A DNA stretch of 64,000 nucleotides. Origin: Pelobacter sp. GTDB lineage: Bacteria; Desulfobacterota; Desulfuromonadia; Geobacterales; Pseudopelobacteraceae. The stretch is taken from the NCBI GenBank assembly GCA_030824515.1, contig JAVBXN010000021.1:282761-346760 (forward strand), given 5' to 3'. The notes below the pieces were generated by a model. That model made no database searches and was not told the DNA's origin. It was given only the letters and a program-made list of their open reading frames with translations. Positions 28,540 to 38,032 of the stretch are shown here, in pieces (positions within the stretch are counted from its first letter, which is position 1; each line of letters starts with the position of its first letter). The position numbers were made by a program, and so were the translations under genes.

Positions 28540-28724
28540 TCAGGGTCTATCAGAAGCTGCTATCTCCGCTTCTTCCCCGGGCCTGTCGTTTTTACCCCTC
28601 CTGTTCAGAGTATTCCCGAGAATCAATAACCAGGTATGGTGTCATCAAGGGTTCACTGCTTACCATAATCCGCGTCGGTAAGTGCCATCCGTTTCATCCG
28701 GGTGGCTATGATCCGGTTCCATGA
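28512..28724 (+). CDS. yidD: Membrane protein insertion efficiency factor YidD
   Basis: A 70-aa protein with an N-terminal amphipathic helix and the YidD hallmark [17 protein letters not shown], followed by [14 protein letters not shown]. It assists YidC in membrane protein insertion. It overlaps rnpA and precedes yidC, the normal order. Confidence 0.96.
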   Translation: MFKSIMLLVIRVYQKLLSPLLPRACRFYPSCSEYSRESITRYGVIKGSLLTIIRVGKCHPFHPGGYDPVP

Positions 28725-28832
28725 GCGTGTAAAGGAACCGAATGTGGTGATGAGGCTTCTATCTGCCTTGCTGTTCCAGCACGGATAGCAGCATTAAAGC
28801 ATGCTAAATAAATAGTACAACCAGGAGCTTTC

Positions 28833-30440
28833 ATGGAAAAGCGCGCGTTTATTGCCGTCGGTCTTTCAATAGCAGTATTTTATATATTCTCGATGATGTT
28901 TGCCCCGGAGAAGAAGCCGCTTGATAACGTTGCAAAGCCGGCCGCCAACTCCATTTTGGACAGCGCCAAACCTGTGCCGTCCCCGGCTCAGGTTGCGCAA
29001 AACCAGCCAACCGCGTCCGACCAGTCATTGCCGACCAACGTTCTCCAGAAAAACATCACTGTTGAAACGGATCTCTATTCAGCTGTCTTTTCATCTAAAG
29101 GCGGCAGCCTCAAGAGTATGACCCTGAAAAAATATCGGGAGCAGAATTCACCGACAGCCAAACCGGTCACGCTCGGCAACGATGCCGATCCCAATGTTCT
29201 GTCATTTTCAACCCGCGCCGCCGGTATTGCTCTAACGGACAACACCGTTTATACGACGGATATGGACAGCGTGGTGTTGAATGGAAAAGAATCCAAACAA
29301 CTCATTTTCAACTATGTTTCCGGTCAGGGATACACCGTAAGGAAAATCTATACGCTCACAGCCGGTACGTACGGCATCAAATTGGATACCCAGGTCTTCA
29401 ACAACTCGGCTGCTCCAATAACCGGTTCTATACAGCATGTGATGACCTATCCGGCCGAGCCTAAGGTTAAGGACAACCGTTTCGATACCGCCGGCGCATA
29501 TCTGCTTTCGGATGGCAGCATTCAATCAAACAAGATCAAGGATGTTGCTTCTTCTTCCAAGCGTTATGAGAAAAGTGTTTCGTGGTCCGGCTTTGCGGAC
29601 AAGTATTTTCTGAATGCGATACTTGCCGATAAAAACAGTATTGCATCGGTTGAACTGAAAAAAAATGCTGCCGGGTACTTCGAATCGATCGTTACTGCTC
29701 CGCAGTTCGTGATCAATCCGGGATTGTCCGCTTCCGTCACGCATCGCCTGTTTGTGGGTCCCAAGGATATCGACATACTTAAAGCTCAGGGTGACTCACT
29801 GGAAAAGTCGCTTGATCTGGGTTGGTTCACAGAAATTGCCAAGCCAATGCTGTATTCGATCAAGTTCTTTTACAAGTACGTGGGCAATTACGGTGTTGCG
29901 ATCATTATCATTACCATCATTCTCAAGGTGCTGTTTTTCCCACTGACCCACAAGAGTTACAAGTCGATGAAGGGCATGCAGAAGATCCAGCCCGAGATGA
30001 CGAAGTTGCGCGAAAAGTACAAGGATGACCGTGACACGATGAACAAGGAAGTCATGGCCTTGTATCGAGAACATAAGGTTAACCCGATGGGTGGATGTCT
30101 GCCGATGATCGTGCAGATACCGGTCTTTTTTGCCCTCTACAAATCATTGATGTTTTCCATAGAGCTTCGTCATGCTCCTTTTTTCCTGTGGGTAACCGAC
30201 CTGGCTGACAAAGACCCGTACTACGTGACCCCGGTAATCATGGGTGTGACCATGTTCATCCAGCAAAAAATGACCCCGTCGCAGATGGATCCGATGCAGC
30301 AAAAGATAATGCTGGCACTGCCGGTTGTATTCACATTCATGTTCCTCAGTTTTCCATCCGGACTGGTGCTTTACTGGCTGGTCAACAACGTGCTGACGAT
30401 CGGTCAGCAGATGTACATCAACAAGCTGGTCAAGGATTGA
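28833..30440 (+). CDS. yidC: Membrane protein insertase YidC
   Basis: A 535-aa inner-membrane insertase of the Gram-negative type. TM1 is at residues 5-23. It is followed by a large periplasmic beta domain (to about 320). The conserved core has further TM segments: [23 protein letters not shown], then [12 protein letters not shown] and the C-terminal [21 protein letters not shown]. The positively charged Arg in the groove is in the expected place. In many relatives a jag/khpB gene follows; here mnmE follows directly after 22 bp. Confidence 0.97.
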   Translation: MEKRAFIAVGLSIAVFYIFSMMFAPEKKPLDNVAKPAANSILDSAKPVPSPAQVAQNQPTASDQSLPTNVLQKNITVETDLYSAVFSSKGGSLKSMTLKKYREQNSPTAKPVTLGNDADPNVLSFSTRAAGIALTDNTVYTTDMDSVVLNGKESKQLIFNYVSGQGYTVRKIYTLTAGTYGIKLDTQVFNNSAAPITGSIQHVMTYPAEPKVKDNRFDTAGAYLLSDGSIQSNKIKDVASSSKRYEKSVSWSGFADKYFLNAILADKNSIASVELKKNAAGYFESIVTAPQFVINPGLSASVTHRLFVGPKDIDILKAQGDSLEKSLDLGWFTEIAKPMLYSIKFFYKYVGNYGVAIIIITIILKVLFFPLTHKSYKSMKGMQKIQPEMTKLREKYKDDRDTMNKEVMALYREHKVNPMGGCLPMIVQIPVFFALYKSLMFSIELRHAPFFLWVTDLADKDPYYVTPVIMGVTMFIQQKMTPSQMDPMQQKIMLALPVVFTFMFLSFPSGLVLYWLVNNVLTIGQQMYINKLVKD

Positions 30441-30462
30441 CAGGCCGCTACGGAGTCTACTC

Positions 30463-31830
30463 ATGTATGTCCGCGATACAATAGCGGCAGTAAGTACTCC
30501 GCCTGGAAATGGTGGAATCGGCATTGTTAGGGTGAGTGGTGACAAGGCTGCTGCTATTGGAGATGCTGTTTTTAAACCTTTAAATGACGGTGGCCTTGAG
30601 AGCCACCGTTTTTATTTTGGATCCATATCTGATCCGCAGACCGGCAGAATTGTTGATGAGGCCATGGCGGTTCTGATGCGCGCCCCGCGTTCTTTTACCC
30701 GCGAGGATGTGCTGGAACTGCATTGCCACGGTGGTTGGCTGGTTGTGGAAACGGTGCTGGCGCTTGTGCTTAATTGTGGAGCCAGGCTGGCCGACCCGGG
30801 TGAATTTACCCGGCGCGCATTTTTAAACGGAAGGATTGATCTGGTTCAGGCGGAAGCTGTTATGGACATTATCGGTTCCAACACCGAGGCGGCTCTGTCC
30901 TTGGCGCAGACTCAACGTGAAGGCGCACTTTCCAGGCGCATAGACGATGTTCGAATACTGCTGCTCAAGGCGTTGGCGCTGGTTGAAGCCTATATCGACT
31001 TTCCCGAGGACGACCTTGGCCAAACCGATCTTCAGCTGATCATGGACTCTGTTGAGCGGGCGACCGCTATAATAGACGAACTGTTGTCAAGCTTCGATGA
31101 GGGGCGTTTGCTGCGTGACGGAGTTTCGGTACTTATTATTGGCAAGCCTAATGTAGGAAAATCAAGCCTGCTGAACCGCTTGATAAATGAGAACCGAGCT
31201 ATTGTCACTCATATTCCCGGTACGACTCGCGACATCATTGAAGAGACCATCATCATTAATGGCCTGGCAATTAGATTGCTGGACACCGCCGGTATCCGAC
31301 ATACCGAAGATCTGGTAGAGCAGGAAGGAATCAATCGTGCCATGGAGAAAATTCCGCTGGCTGATCTGGTTCTTTTCGTGATGGATGCCTCCCGACCTTT
31401 CACTGCCGAGGATCAGCATATTTATGACGCATTGTCCGGAAGCAGGGTTGTGGCGGTGATTAACAAAATCGATATGTCCCGTCAGTTGACCATTCCGGAT
31501 TCAATCAGCTTTGATGCGTCGATAGATATTTCCGCTAAAAATGGCATTGGTAACGAATTACTTAAACAGACGGTCTGTGAATGTTTTTTCAAGGTTGTTT
31601 CCATTGACCGCCGTGAGTTGGTGGCTATCTCCCGTTCAAGGCATCGCGATGCCTTGCAGAATGCCGGAAACATTCTGCGCCGGTTCATGGCAGGGCTCGA
31701 TCAATGCGGCCTGGAACTGCTCGCTATCGACCTCAGGGATGCTCTTGAAGCTGTTGGTTCGGTAACTGGCCAGACCACCACCGATGAAGTTTTGGACCAA
31801 ATATTCTCTTCATTCTGCATAGGCAAGTGA
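30463..31830 (+). CDS. mnmE: tRNA modification GTPase MnmE
   Basis: A 455-aa GTPase that with MnmG makes the carboxymethylaminomethyl group on U34 of several tRNAs. The N-terminal folate-binding domain opens [22 protein letters not shown]. The G domain has [13 protein letters not shown] and NKID. The C-terminal CIGK ends the protein, as expected. It is 45 bp upstream of mnmG, with a parS site in the gap. Confidence 0.97.
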   Translation: MYVRDTIAAVSTPPGNGGIGIVRVSGDKAAAIGDAVFKPLNDGGLESHRFYFGSISDPQTGRIVDEAMAVLMRAPRSFTREDVLELHCHGGWLVVETVLALVLNCGARLADPGEFTRRAFLNGRIDLVQAEAVMDIIGSNTEAALSLAQTQREGALSRRIDDVRILLLKALALVEAYIDFPEDDLGQTDLQLIMDSVERATAIIDELLSSFDEGRLLRDGVSVLIIGKPNVGKSSLLNRLINENRAIVTHIPGTTRDIIEETIIINGLAIRLLDTAGIRHTEDLVEQEGINRAMEKIPLADLVLFVMDASRPFTAEDQHIYDALSGSRVVAVINKIDMSRQLTIPDSISFDASIDISAKNGIGNELLKQTVCECFFKVVSIDRRELVAISRSRHRDALQNAGNILRRFMAGLDQCGLELLAIDLRDALEAVGSVTGQTTTDEVLDQIFSSFCIGK

Positions 31831-31836
31831 CACCCG

Positions 31837-31852
31837 TGTTTCACGTGAAACA
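31837..31852. promoter_or_regulatory. parS: parS site 1
   Basis: TGTTTCACGTGAAACA is a perfect 16-bp palindrome identical to the ParB-binding consensus. It lies in the 45-bp gap between mnmE and mnmG, 4.2 kb from oriC. Confidence 0.95.
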
Positions 31853-31875
31853 TTACTACAGGACAGGCAAAAATC

Positions 31876-33762
31876 ATGATGACATATGATCTGACGTATG
31901 ACGTGATTGTAGTGGGCGCCGGACATGCCGGCTGCGAGGCTGCCCTGGCGGCGGCGCGCATGGGCAGCCGCACTATGCTTTTGACGATCAACCTGGATGC
32001 TATCGCACTGATGTCATGTAATCCCGCGATCGGAGGTCTTGCAAAGGGACATCTTGTCAAGGAGATCGACGCGTTGGGTGGCGAGATGGCCAAAAATATC
32101 GATGCCACCGGAATTCAGTTCCGCATCCTCAATACCCGAAAAGGCCCTGCTGTCCGAGCATCGAGAGCCCAGGCAGACAAGCAGCTGTACCGACTCAGGA
32201 TGAAACGTGTCTTGGAGCAGCAAACAAATCTTGATCTGAAACAGGGTGAGGTTACGGCACTGTTTATTGAGGGCGGGGAATTGCGCGGTGTGGACACGCG
32301 CTCCGGAATTCGTTTTCTGTGCAAGACCGTGGTGGTTACCACCGGTACATTCATGCGCGGCTTGATTCACATCGGTCTTACAAACTACCCTGGCGGCCGT
32401 GCCGGAGATCTTCCCTCGATCGGACTTTCGGATCAGTTGCGGAACATCGGCTTTGAGGTTGGACGTCTTAAAACCGGCACTCCTGCCAGGCTGGATGGCC
32501 GTACGATTGACTTTTCAAAGCTGGAGACCCAGTACGGCGATGATCCGCCGATGCCGTTTTCTTTCTCAACCGATCGAATCACCATGCAGCAGGTTCCCTG
32601 CCATATCGCATATACTAACCCGCGTTCCCATGAAATCATCCGTTCCGGGCTCGATAGGTCACCGCTGTATGCCGGGATAATCGAAGGTATTGGTCCCCGT
32701 TACTGCCCGTCGATAGAGGACAAGGTGGTTCGATTTCCTGACAAGGAGCGTCATCAGACATTTATCGAACCGGAAGGGCTCGAAACGGTCGAGGTCTATC
32801 CGAGCGGCATGTCCACATCTCTGCCGATAGATGTGCAAATCCCTTTCTATCGTTCGATGGTAGGACTGGAGCGGGTCGAGATAATGCGTCCGGCCTATGC
32901 GATCGAGTACGACTATGTCGATCCGATCCAGCTGCACTCTTCACTGGAAACCAAGAACGTTCGCAATCTCTATCATGCCGGTCAGATCAACGGAACCTCC
33001 GGTTATGAGGAGGCCGCCGGGCAGGGACTTCTGGCAGGAATCAACGCTGCCCTGCGGGTAAAAGGCAAGGATCCGTTGGTGCTTGACAGGAGCCAGGCCT
33101 ACATAGGCGTCATGATAGACGACCTGGTAACTCTCGGCACAAAGGAACCCTACCGGATGTTTACTTCACGAGCCGAGTACCGTCTGTTGTTACGTGAAGA
33201 CAATGCCGACCTCAGACTGAGAGAAATCGGTTACGGTCTTGGCCTAGTTCCGGAACAGGAGTACTCCTCGTTTGTCAGGAAGCGCGAAAAGATCCGTGAA
33301 GACCTGGAGCGGATAGCGGTAACCCGCGTTACTTTATCAGAACGTGAAAACTCCGTACTCACCCGTTTAGGGGTAGAAGACATTCAGAAGGGTACGACGC
33401 TGGAGCATCTGCTGAAACGATCCGATATTTCTTATGCTGATCTGGCCGATATGGATGATGTTTCACGTGAAACATCCGCCGATGTCCGTGAACAGGTTGA
33501 GATCCAGATAAAGTACCGCGGTTATATAGACAGGCAGCTGGAGCAGGTCGAACGGTCGAAAAAACTGGAGACTGCCGTGATACCGGCGGAACTTGATTAT
33601 GCCTCTATCAGGGGATTGACTACCGAGGTGCGTGAAAAGCTGGAGAAGGGACGGCCAGACACGCTTGGGCAGGCTTCGAGAATTCCGGGAATTACTCCGG
33701 CGGCGATATCAATACTGGCGATTGCATTGAGAGCCAATACCTGGAAGGATCTATCCAGATGA
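31876..33762 (+). CDS. mnmG: tRNA uridine-5-carboxymethylaminomethyl(34) synthesis enzyme MnmG
   Basis: A 628-aa FAD-dependent enzyme. The dinucleotide-binding motif VIVVGAGHAGCEAALAAARMG is at the N-terminus. The family signatures GPKYCPSIE-type (here GPRYCPSIEDKVVRF) and AGQINGTSGYEEAAGQG are present. A second parS is embedded in the coding sequence, where it is read as DVSRET. It works with MnmE. Confidence 0.97.
   Translation: MMTYDLTYDVIVVGAGHAGCEAALAAARMGSRTMLLTINLDAIALMSCNPAIGGLAKGHLVKEIDALGGEMAKNIDATGIQFRILNTRKGPAVRASRAQADKQLYRLRMKRVLEQQTNLDLKQGEVTALFIEGGELRGVDTRSGIRFLCKTVVVTTGTFMRGLIHIGLTNYPGGRAGDLPSIGLSDQLRNIGFEVGRLKTGTPARLDGRTIDFSKLETQYGDDPPMPFSFSTDRITMQQVPCHIAYTNPRSHEIIRSGLDRSPLYAGIIEGIGPRYCPSIEDKVVRFPDKERHQTFIEPEGLETVEVYPSGMSTSLPIDVQIPFYRSMVGLERVEIMRPAYAIEYDYVDPIQLHSSLETKNVRNLYHAGQINGTSGYEEAAGQGLLAGINAALRVKGKDPLVLDRSQAYIGVMIDDLVTLGTKEPYRMFTSRAEYRLLLREDNADLRLREIGYGLGLVPEQEYSSFVRKREKIREDLERIAVTRVTLSERENSVLTRLGVEDIQKGTTLEHLLKRSDISYADLADMDDVSRETSADVREQVEIQIKYRGYIDRQLEQVERSKKLETAVIPAELDYASIRGLTTEVREKLEKGRPDTLGQASRIPGITPAAISILAIALRANTWKDLSR
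33459..33474. promoter_or_regulatory. parS: parS site 2, inside mnmG
   Basis: A second perfect TGTTTCACGTGAAACA, 1,622 bp from the first, inside the mnmG coding region and read as the residues V-S-R-E-T. Confidence 0.95.
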
Positions 33763-33859
33763 AACCGAGCGGTTTTTGTAAGTCGGAGTTTTCTCCCTGT
33801 TTTTTCAATTCAGAAAAAATATACGAGAATGTGCCTACGTCATTTACAGGAATTCACAA

Positions 33860-34513
33860 ATGACAACAGATCTCCTTGTACATGAAGCTGCAAATATGGG
33901 GCTGGTGCTTACGGACGAAAACCTGCGGGCATTCAAGTCCTTCGCCGCGGAACTTCTTAAATGGAACAGCAAGGTGAATCTGACGTCAATTACGGATGAA
34001 AATGAAATTGTTATTAAACATTTCATTGATTGCCTGCATCTGGCCCCACATGTTTTAAACGAAGACCTCCTGCTTGATATCGGATCGGGTGGAGGTCTGC
34101 CGGTTATTCCTTTGAAAATAGTCAGACCGGACACAATGATGGTATCGGTTGATGCCGTCGGCAAAAAGATAAATTTTCAGCGTCATGTCATTCGCATGCT
34201 TGGTTTGAAAAATATAGAAGCTCTGCATATGCGAATTGAAGATCTTGAAAAAACCCGCGCAGGTAAATTCAGTCTCATTACCTCACGAGCATTTACCCGT
34301 CTTGATCATTTTGCAGTGCTTGCTTCTCCATTGCTTGCATCCGGTGGTCGCATCATCGCCATGAAGGGTCTGGGTGCAGATGACGAAATTGCCGAAAGCA
34401 GCGATGTGTTAAGGTCTCTCGGTTTTTCAATAACGTCCCAACATGCCTACAGATTGCCAAATAATATGGGAACCAGGGCCCTGGTGGTGATGGAACCCTG
34501 TAAACCCGCATAA
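33860..34513 (+). CDS. rsmG: 16S rRNA (guanine-N7) methyltransferase RsmG
   Basis: A 217-aa SAM methyltransferase. FAAELLKWNSKVNLTSITDENEIVIKHFIDCL is the typical N-terminus, and LLDIGSGGGLPVIPLKI is the SAM-binding loop. It methylates G527 of 16S rRNA. In many bacteria parA and parB follow it; here a lipoprotein gene does. Confidence 0.96.
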   Translation: MTTDLLVHEAANMGLVLTDENLRAFKSFAAELLKWNSKVNLTSITDENEIVIKHFIDCLHLAPHVLNEDLLLDIGSGGGLPVIPLKIVRPDTMMVSVDAVGKKINFQRHVIRMLGLKNIEALHMRIEDLEKTRAGKFSLITSRAFTRLDHFAVLASPLLASGGRIIAMKGLGADDEIAESSDVLRSLGFSITSQHAYRLPNNMGTRALVVMEPCKPA

Positions 34514-34742
34514 ATAGCGGGCTTGAAGGGCTATCGTCCAAAAATCGCCTCTAAGGCTTTCTTGTGCCCATTGCTATGCCTTGATATGCTTTTTTTGTGT
34601 TTTTTGTTTCAATGCGGTTTTTGTGGCTTTGGGCGGTTAGGAGCATTTTTAAGGCAGGACAGCCTGAGAATGAAGTTGCAGATGATCTGAATCTGCTCTA
34701 AAGTGATCTATTATTTTCAAGTATTGCGGATGGAGGTGCCAC

Positions 34743-35468
34743 GTGAAAAAGTTGATCTGCCTTTTGGTGATTGCAACCCATCTCTCTGCCTGTGCAACAT
34801 ATGAAAACCGGGCGGTGTCATTCAGGCCCCCTCAGGAATATGCCAATTACCAGGATGCCGATGGTCTGATGGTTGGGGCCGAGCCATATGCGGATAAAAA
34901 GCTGGCTGAAGATACATTCGGTTTCGATATAAGATCAGCTGGTCTGCTGCCGGTACAAATTGTCATGGATAACCGCAGTGGCCAGGGGGTTGAGGTCGTG
35001 TCCGGACAAACGTTCCTGGTTGACGGATCCAACCGGTACTGGAAAATCCTGTCGAACAGCGAAGCGGTCGAGAGGGTTGAAAAGGCCACTGAAGCCGGAG
35101 CGATAACGAGTGGAGCCGGAAAGGGAGCTGCCTGGGGAGCCGCGGCCGGTGCCATTTTGGGTTTGGCGCTCGGGATCGTATCCGGTCGGAATGTGGGAGA
35201 GGCGGTTGTCAAGGGTGGCGTTATCGGCGGCGCTGGCGGAGCGGTGATCGGTGGCGCCAACAAGGCAGGGGATGATCGTCAACGTGAATACAGGATTGCC
35301 GAAAATATCCGCGACAAGGGCATCGAGGGTAAAGTGATGGCGGCCGACAACCTTGCAAACGGTTTTATCTTTTTTCCTGGGGAAGCGGAAACGGTCAAGG
35401 ATCTGAGACTGCAGTTAAGATTCAGAAATAGCGGCATAGTCAAAACCATCAACCTGAGGCTGCGTTAA
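34743..35468 (+). CDS. Putative outer-membrane lipoprotein with glycine-zipper segment
   Basis: A 241-aa protein starting at GTG 34743 with GGAGGTGCCAC in front. The signal peptide ends in the lipobox LSAC (Cys at residue 17), so the mature protein should be lipid-anchored. Residues 120-175 form a Gly/Ala-rich hydrophobic hairpin (SGAGKGAAWGAAAGAILGLALGI and VVKGGVIGGAGGAVIGGANKAG) of glycine-zipper type. I do not recognise a specific family. Confidence 0.7.
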   Translation: MKKLICLLVIATHLSACATYENRAVSFRPPQEYANYQDADGLMVGAEPYADKKLAEDTFGFDIRSAGLLPVQIVMDNRSGQGVEVVSGQTFLVDGSNRYWKILSNSEAVERVEKATEAGAITSGAGKGAAWGAAAGAILGLALGIVSGRNVGEAVVKGGVIGGAGGAVIGGANKAGDDRQREYRIAENIRDKGIEGKVMAADNLANGFIFFPGEAETVKDLRLQLRFRNSGIVKTINLRLR

Positions 35469-35471
35469 ACG

Positions 35472-35609
35472 GTGGATATACGCATATATCATGAAGACAC
35501 CGATGCTGCGGGTGTTGTATACCACGCCAATTATATCAACTTCCTTGAACGGTGCATACCACCGGCTATTCGCCAGATGCTCTCATCAGGGATTGCTGAC
35601 CGGACATGA
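35472..35609 (+). pseudogene. N-terminal remnant of a YbgC-type acyl-CoA thioesterase
   Basis: Forty-five codons starting with GTG read DIRIYHEDTDAAGVVYHANYINFLER, the active-site region of the 4-hydroxybenzoyl-CoA/YbgC hotdog thioesterases, including the catalytic Asp. The rest of the ~130-residue domain is missing; the frame ends after IADRT. Its stop codon overlaps the YedE start codon (ATGA), so translation of the two is coupled. It is either a truncated pseudogene used as a leader or a small peptide. Confidence 0.75.
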
Positions 35610-36727
35610 CCTTTAGCGGCGAGTGGATAACCGGTCTGACGTCGCTGGTCATAGGCTGTCTTGCTGGACTGGTCATGCACCGCTCCGATTTCTGTATGGC
35701 CGGCATGATGCGCGATCTGTTCCTGTTCCGCAGATACACCATGTTGAAGGTGCTGATGCTCCTGGTACTGGTGAACATGATTTTGACGGAAGGGTTCCGT
35801 CTGTACGGCTGGATAGAGCTGTTTCCCTATCCCGCTTTTGGACCTCCGGCGCTATCCAATCTGCTGGGTGGAGCCCTGTTTGGCTTCGGAATGGTTCTGG
35901 CTGGAGGTTGTGTCGCCGGTACGCTCTACAAAATGGGTTCCGGAAATGTGATCAGCATGTTTGCCTTTATCGGCCTGTTGATCGGCAGTACCCTCTATGC
36001 AGAATTTCACGGGGCCTGGAAGGCCTTTTCCGATGCAACCGTATTTACACCAGGTAAAATAACACTGGCCCAGCTATTGGGCGTGTCTCAAGGGGCCGCG
36101 GTTTTGGGCGCGCTTGTAATTCTGGGAATCCCGGTCCTGTATTGGTGGAAAACCGGCGCTTTTGTCAGGCGTTCATATGCGGCCGGTTATCTGCAGCCAT
36201 GGAAAGCTGCCCTGATAATCGCGTTGCTGGTTGCCATCTCAGTGATAATAATCGGAGTTCCGCTGGGTATCACGACCAGCTACGCCAAATTCGGCTCCTG
36301 GTTCATGAGCCTGGTTCTGCCCGAACATGTACGGGAACTGGCTTATTTTTCAACAATGCCGTTCAGGTATGCCAACCCGTTACTGGAGATTTCCTATAGC
36401 GGCGGGCCCGGACCAGGTTACGACGGGATTGCGCTGATCCAGTATCCGTTGATATTCGGTTTAGTTTCCGGCGGGTTGATCTCGTCGGCCAGCCTGGGAG
36501 AATTCAGAATCTATTTTAAGGTGCCGCTGCCGCAACTGGCATCGGGGCTCCTGGGCGGTGTGCTGATGGGGTTGGCGGCCCGTATGGCGCCGTCATGCAA
36601 TATCTGGCATCTGCTGGGCGGATTGCCGATCCTGGTGATGCAGAGCATGCTGTTCGGGATCGGGTTACTGCCCGGAGCCTGGTTGGGTGGAAAATTTTTA
36701 TCGGGAATTGTTCTTAAAAACAATTGA
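35606..36727 (+). CDS. YeeE/YedE-family inner-membrane transporter
   Basis: A 373-aa polytopic protein of the YeeE/YedE family. The first helix pair contains CLAGLVMHRSDFCMAGMMRD, and further family repeats are GGALFGFGMVLAGGCVAGTLYKMGSG and GGVLMGLAARMAPSCNIWHLLGG, with conserved Cys residues in the pore motifs. Family members import thiosulfate (YeeE) or have been linked by genome context to selenium use (YedE). A TusA-like gene follows 32 bp downstream, the usual partner. With a selenoprotein elsewhere in this window, a role in selenium uptake is plausible but not shown. Confidence 0.85.
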   Translation: MTFSGEWITGLTSLVIGCLAGLVMHRSDFCMAGMMRDLFLFRRYTMLKVLMLLVLVNMILTEGFRLYGWIELFPYPAFGPPALSNLLGGALFGFGMVLAGGCVAGTLYKMGSGNVISMFAFIGLLIGSTLYAEFHGAWKAFSDATVFTPGKITLAQLLGVSQGAAVLGALVILGIPVLYWWKTGAFVRRSYAAGYLQPWKAALIIALLVAISVIIIGVPLGITTSYAKFGSWFMSLVLPEHVRELAYFSTMPFRYANPLLEISYSGGPGPGYDGIALIQYPLIFGLVSGGLISSASLGEFRIYFKVPLPQLASGLLGGVLMGLAARMAPSCNIWHLLGGLPILVMQSMLFGIGLLPGAWLGGKFLSGIVLKNN

Positions 36728-36759
36728 ATCCAGGTATCGAGTGGATATAAGTGGGTGAT

Positions 36760-37002
36760 ATGGAAATTAAAGAAATAGACATGCGCGGGCAGATCTGTCC
36801 TTCAACGTTCATCACCGCGTTGCGAGAGATCAATCTTAATAAAAATGAAATCAAGTCAGAAACACTCAAGCTCGTTTTTATTACCGATAACCGCGACTCG
36901 ACCGTAACTATTCCGGAAACAGCTGAAAACATGGGGTACGGTACCACGGTTACAAAAGAAGAGCATCATTACCGCATCGAAATATTCGCAGCCAGACAGT
37001 GA
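36760..37002 (+). CDS. TusA/SirA-family sulfur (or selenium) carrier
   Basis: An 80-aa protein with the family motif GQICPSTF; Cys13 is the expected persulfide-forming residue, followed by Pro. TusA proteins pass sulfur between partners; YedF-type members pair with YedE transporters. The ATG at 36760 gives the usual family start; a GTG nine bases upstream is the alternative. It sits between the transporter and the PAS protein, all on the same strand with short gaps. Confidence 0.88.
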   Translation: MEIKEIDMRGQICPSTFITALREINLNKNEIKSETLKLVFITDNRDSTVTIPETAENMGYGTTVTKEEHHYRIEIFAARQ

Positions 37003-37018
37003 ACAGGACACACCCAAG

Positions 37019-38032
37019 ATGAAATCAATCATTCATAAACTGTTTGGCGAATCGGACCTGGAGCGTTTGACATCGGAAAACAGGATGCTGCGTGAAGCTC
37101 AGTTTCGCCAGATCGAATATATACGAAAAAAGACAAACCAACTGCTGCTTTTGATGGGGACATTGCCGATTCGCCCGGAAGAGCTGGATGACGATACCCT
37201 GATCGGAATCGACCCGATTGGTGTAGTTGCCGAATCATTTGTCCAGATTCTTGGTCACGAAAAAGATCTGAATGAGCGACTGCGTGTCGCCCATGATGAA
37301 ATCCAGGCCATTCTCGCGTCGGTGGGTATCGGCATCATGGTGCTGGACAGCAACATGAATGTACAGATCTACAACCAGCGCATGCTGGAGATGTTCGGTC
37401 TCGATGAAGGGCGTTTGTCGGGAAAAACCTGTTGTCAGGTTATTTGTGGAAGTGACAGCTATCCGCCCAACTGTGCCTTCGAACGCATCATGGAAACGCG
37501 TCGCCCGGTGCATCAGACCGACTGGGTTCAGAATGGGAAACATTTTGAAGTATCGGGAGTGCCCGTAAAAAACCGTTTCGGAGATGTAACGCAGGTGGTT
37601 CTGGCATACACTGACATAACCCGGAGGATTGAAACCGAGCGAAACCTGCGGGATCGGGAGCAGATGTATCTTGACGTTTTCGAAAATGCCGGCGACATAG
37701 TCCAGTGTGTTGCGCCGGATGGCAGTTTCATATTCGTCAACCGTGCCTGGCGCGAACATTTGGGTTACTCGTCCGACGAAATTGCCGGGTTGAAAATATG
37801 GAATATCATCGCTCCCGAAAACAGGACCGACTGCATCGAACATTTTAACTCTCTGCTTAAAGGGGGACAGTTATCGGAAGTCGAGACGGTCTTCTTCAGC
37901 AAGGATTGTAAAGAGTTGCCGGTGAAAGGGCATGTAACGATCAGCTATTCCAACGGCAAGCCAATGGCAACATTTGGCATGTTCCGTATCGAACAGGGCG
38001 ATATAAGCTCCGCTTCAGGTCAGCAATCGTGA
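37019..38032 (+). CDS. PAS-domain sensor protein without kinase
   Basis: A 337-aa soluble protein. After a coiled N-terminus (residues 1-95) come two PAS domains: residues about 97-205 (EIQAILASVGIGIMVLDSNMNVQIYNQRMLEMF) and 215-325 (MYLDVFENAGDIVQCVAPDGSFIFVNRAWREHLGYSSDEI). The first has a Cys cluster (KTCCQVICGSDSYPPNCAFE). No histidine kinase, GGDEF or DNA-binding part follows, so it must act through a partner. It lies 16 bp after the TusA-like gene and overlaps mqnC by a few bases. Confidence 0.82.
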   Translation: MKSIIHKLFGESDLERLTSENRMLREAQFRQIEYIRKKTNQLLLLMGTLPIRPEELDDDTLIGIDPIGVVAESFVQILGHEKDLNERLRVAHDEIQAILASVGIGIMVLDSNMNVQIYNQRMLEMFGLDEGRLSGKTCCQVICGSDSYPPNCAFERIMETRRPVHQTDWVQNGKHFEVSGVPVKNRFGDVTQVVLAYTDITRRIETERNLRDREQMYLDVFENAGDIVQCVAPDGSFIFVNRAWREHLGYSSDEIAGLKIWNIIAPENRTDCIEHFNSLLKGGQLSEVETVFFSKDCKELPVKGHVTISYSNGKPMATFGMFRIEQGDISSASGQQS

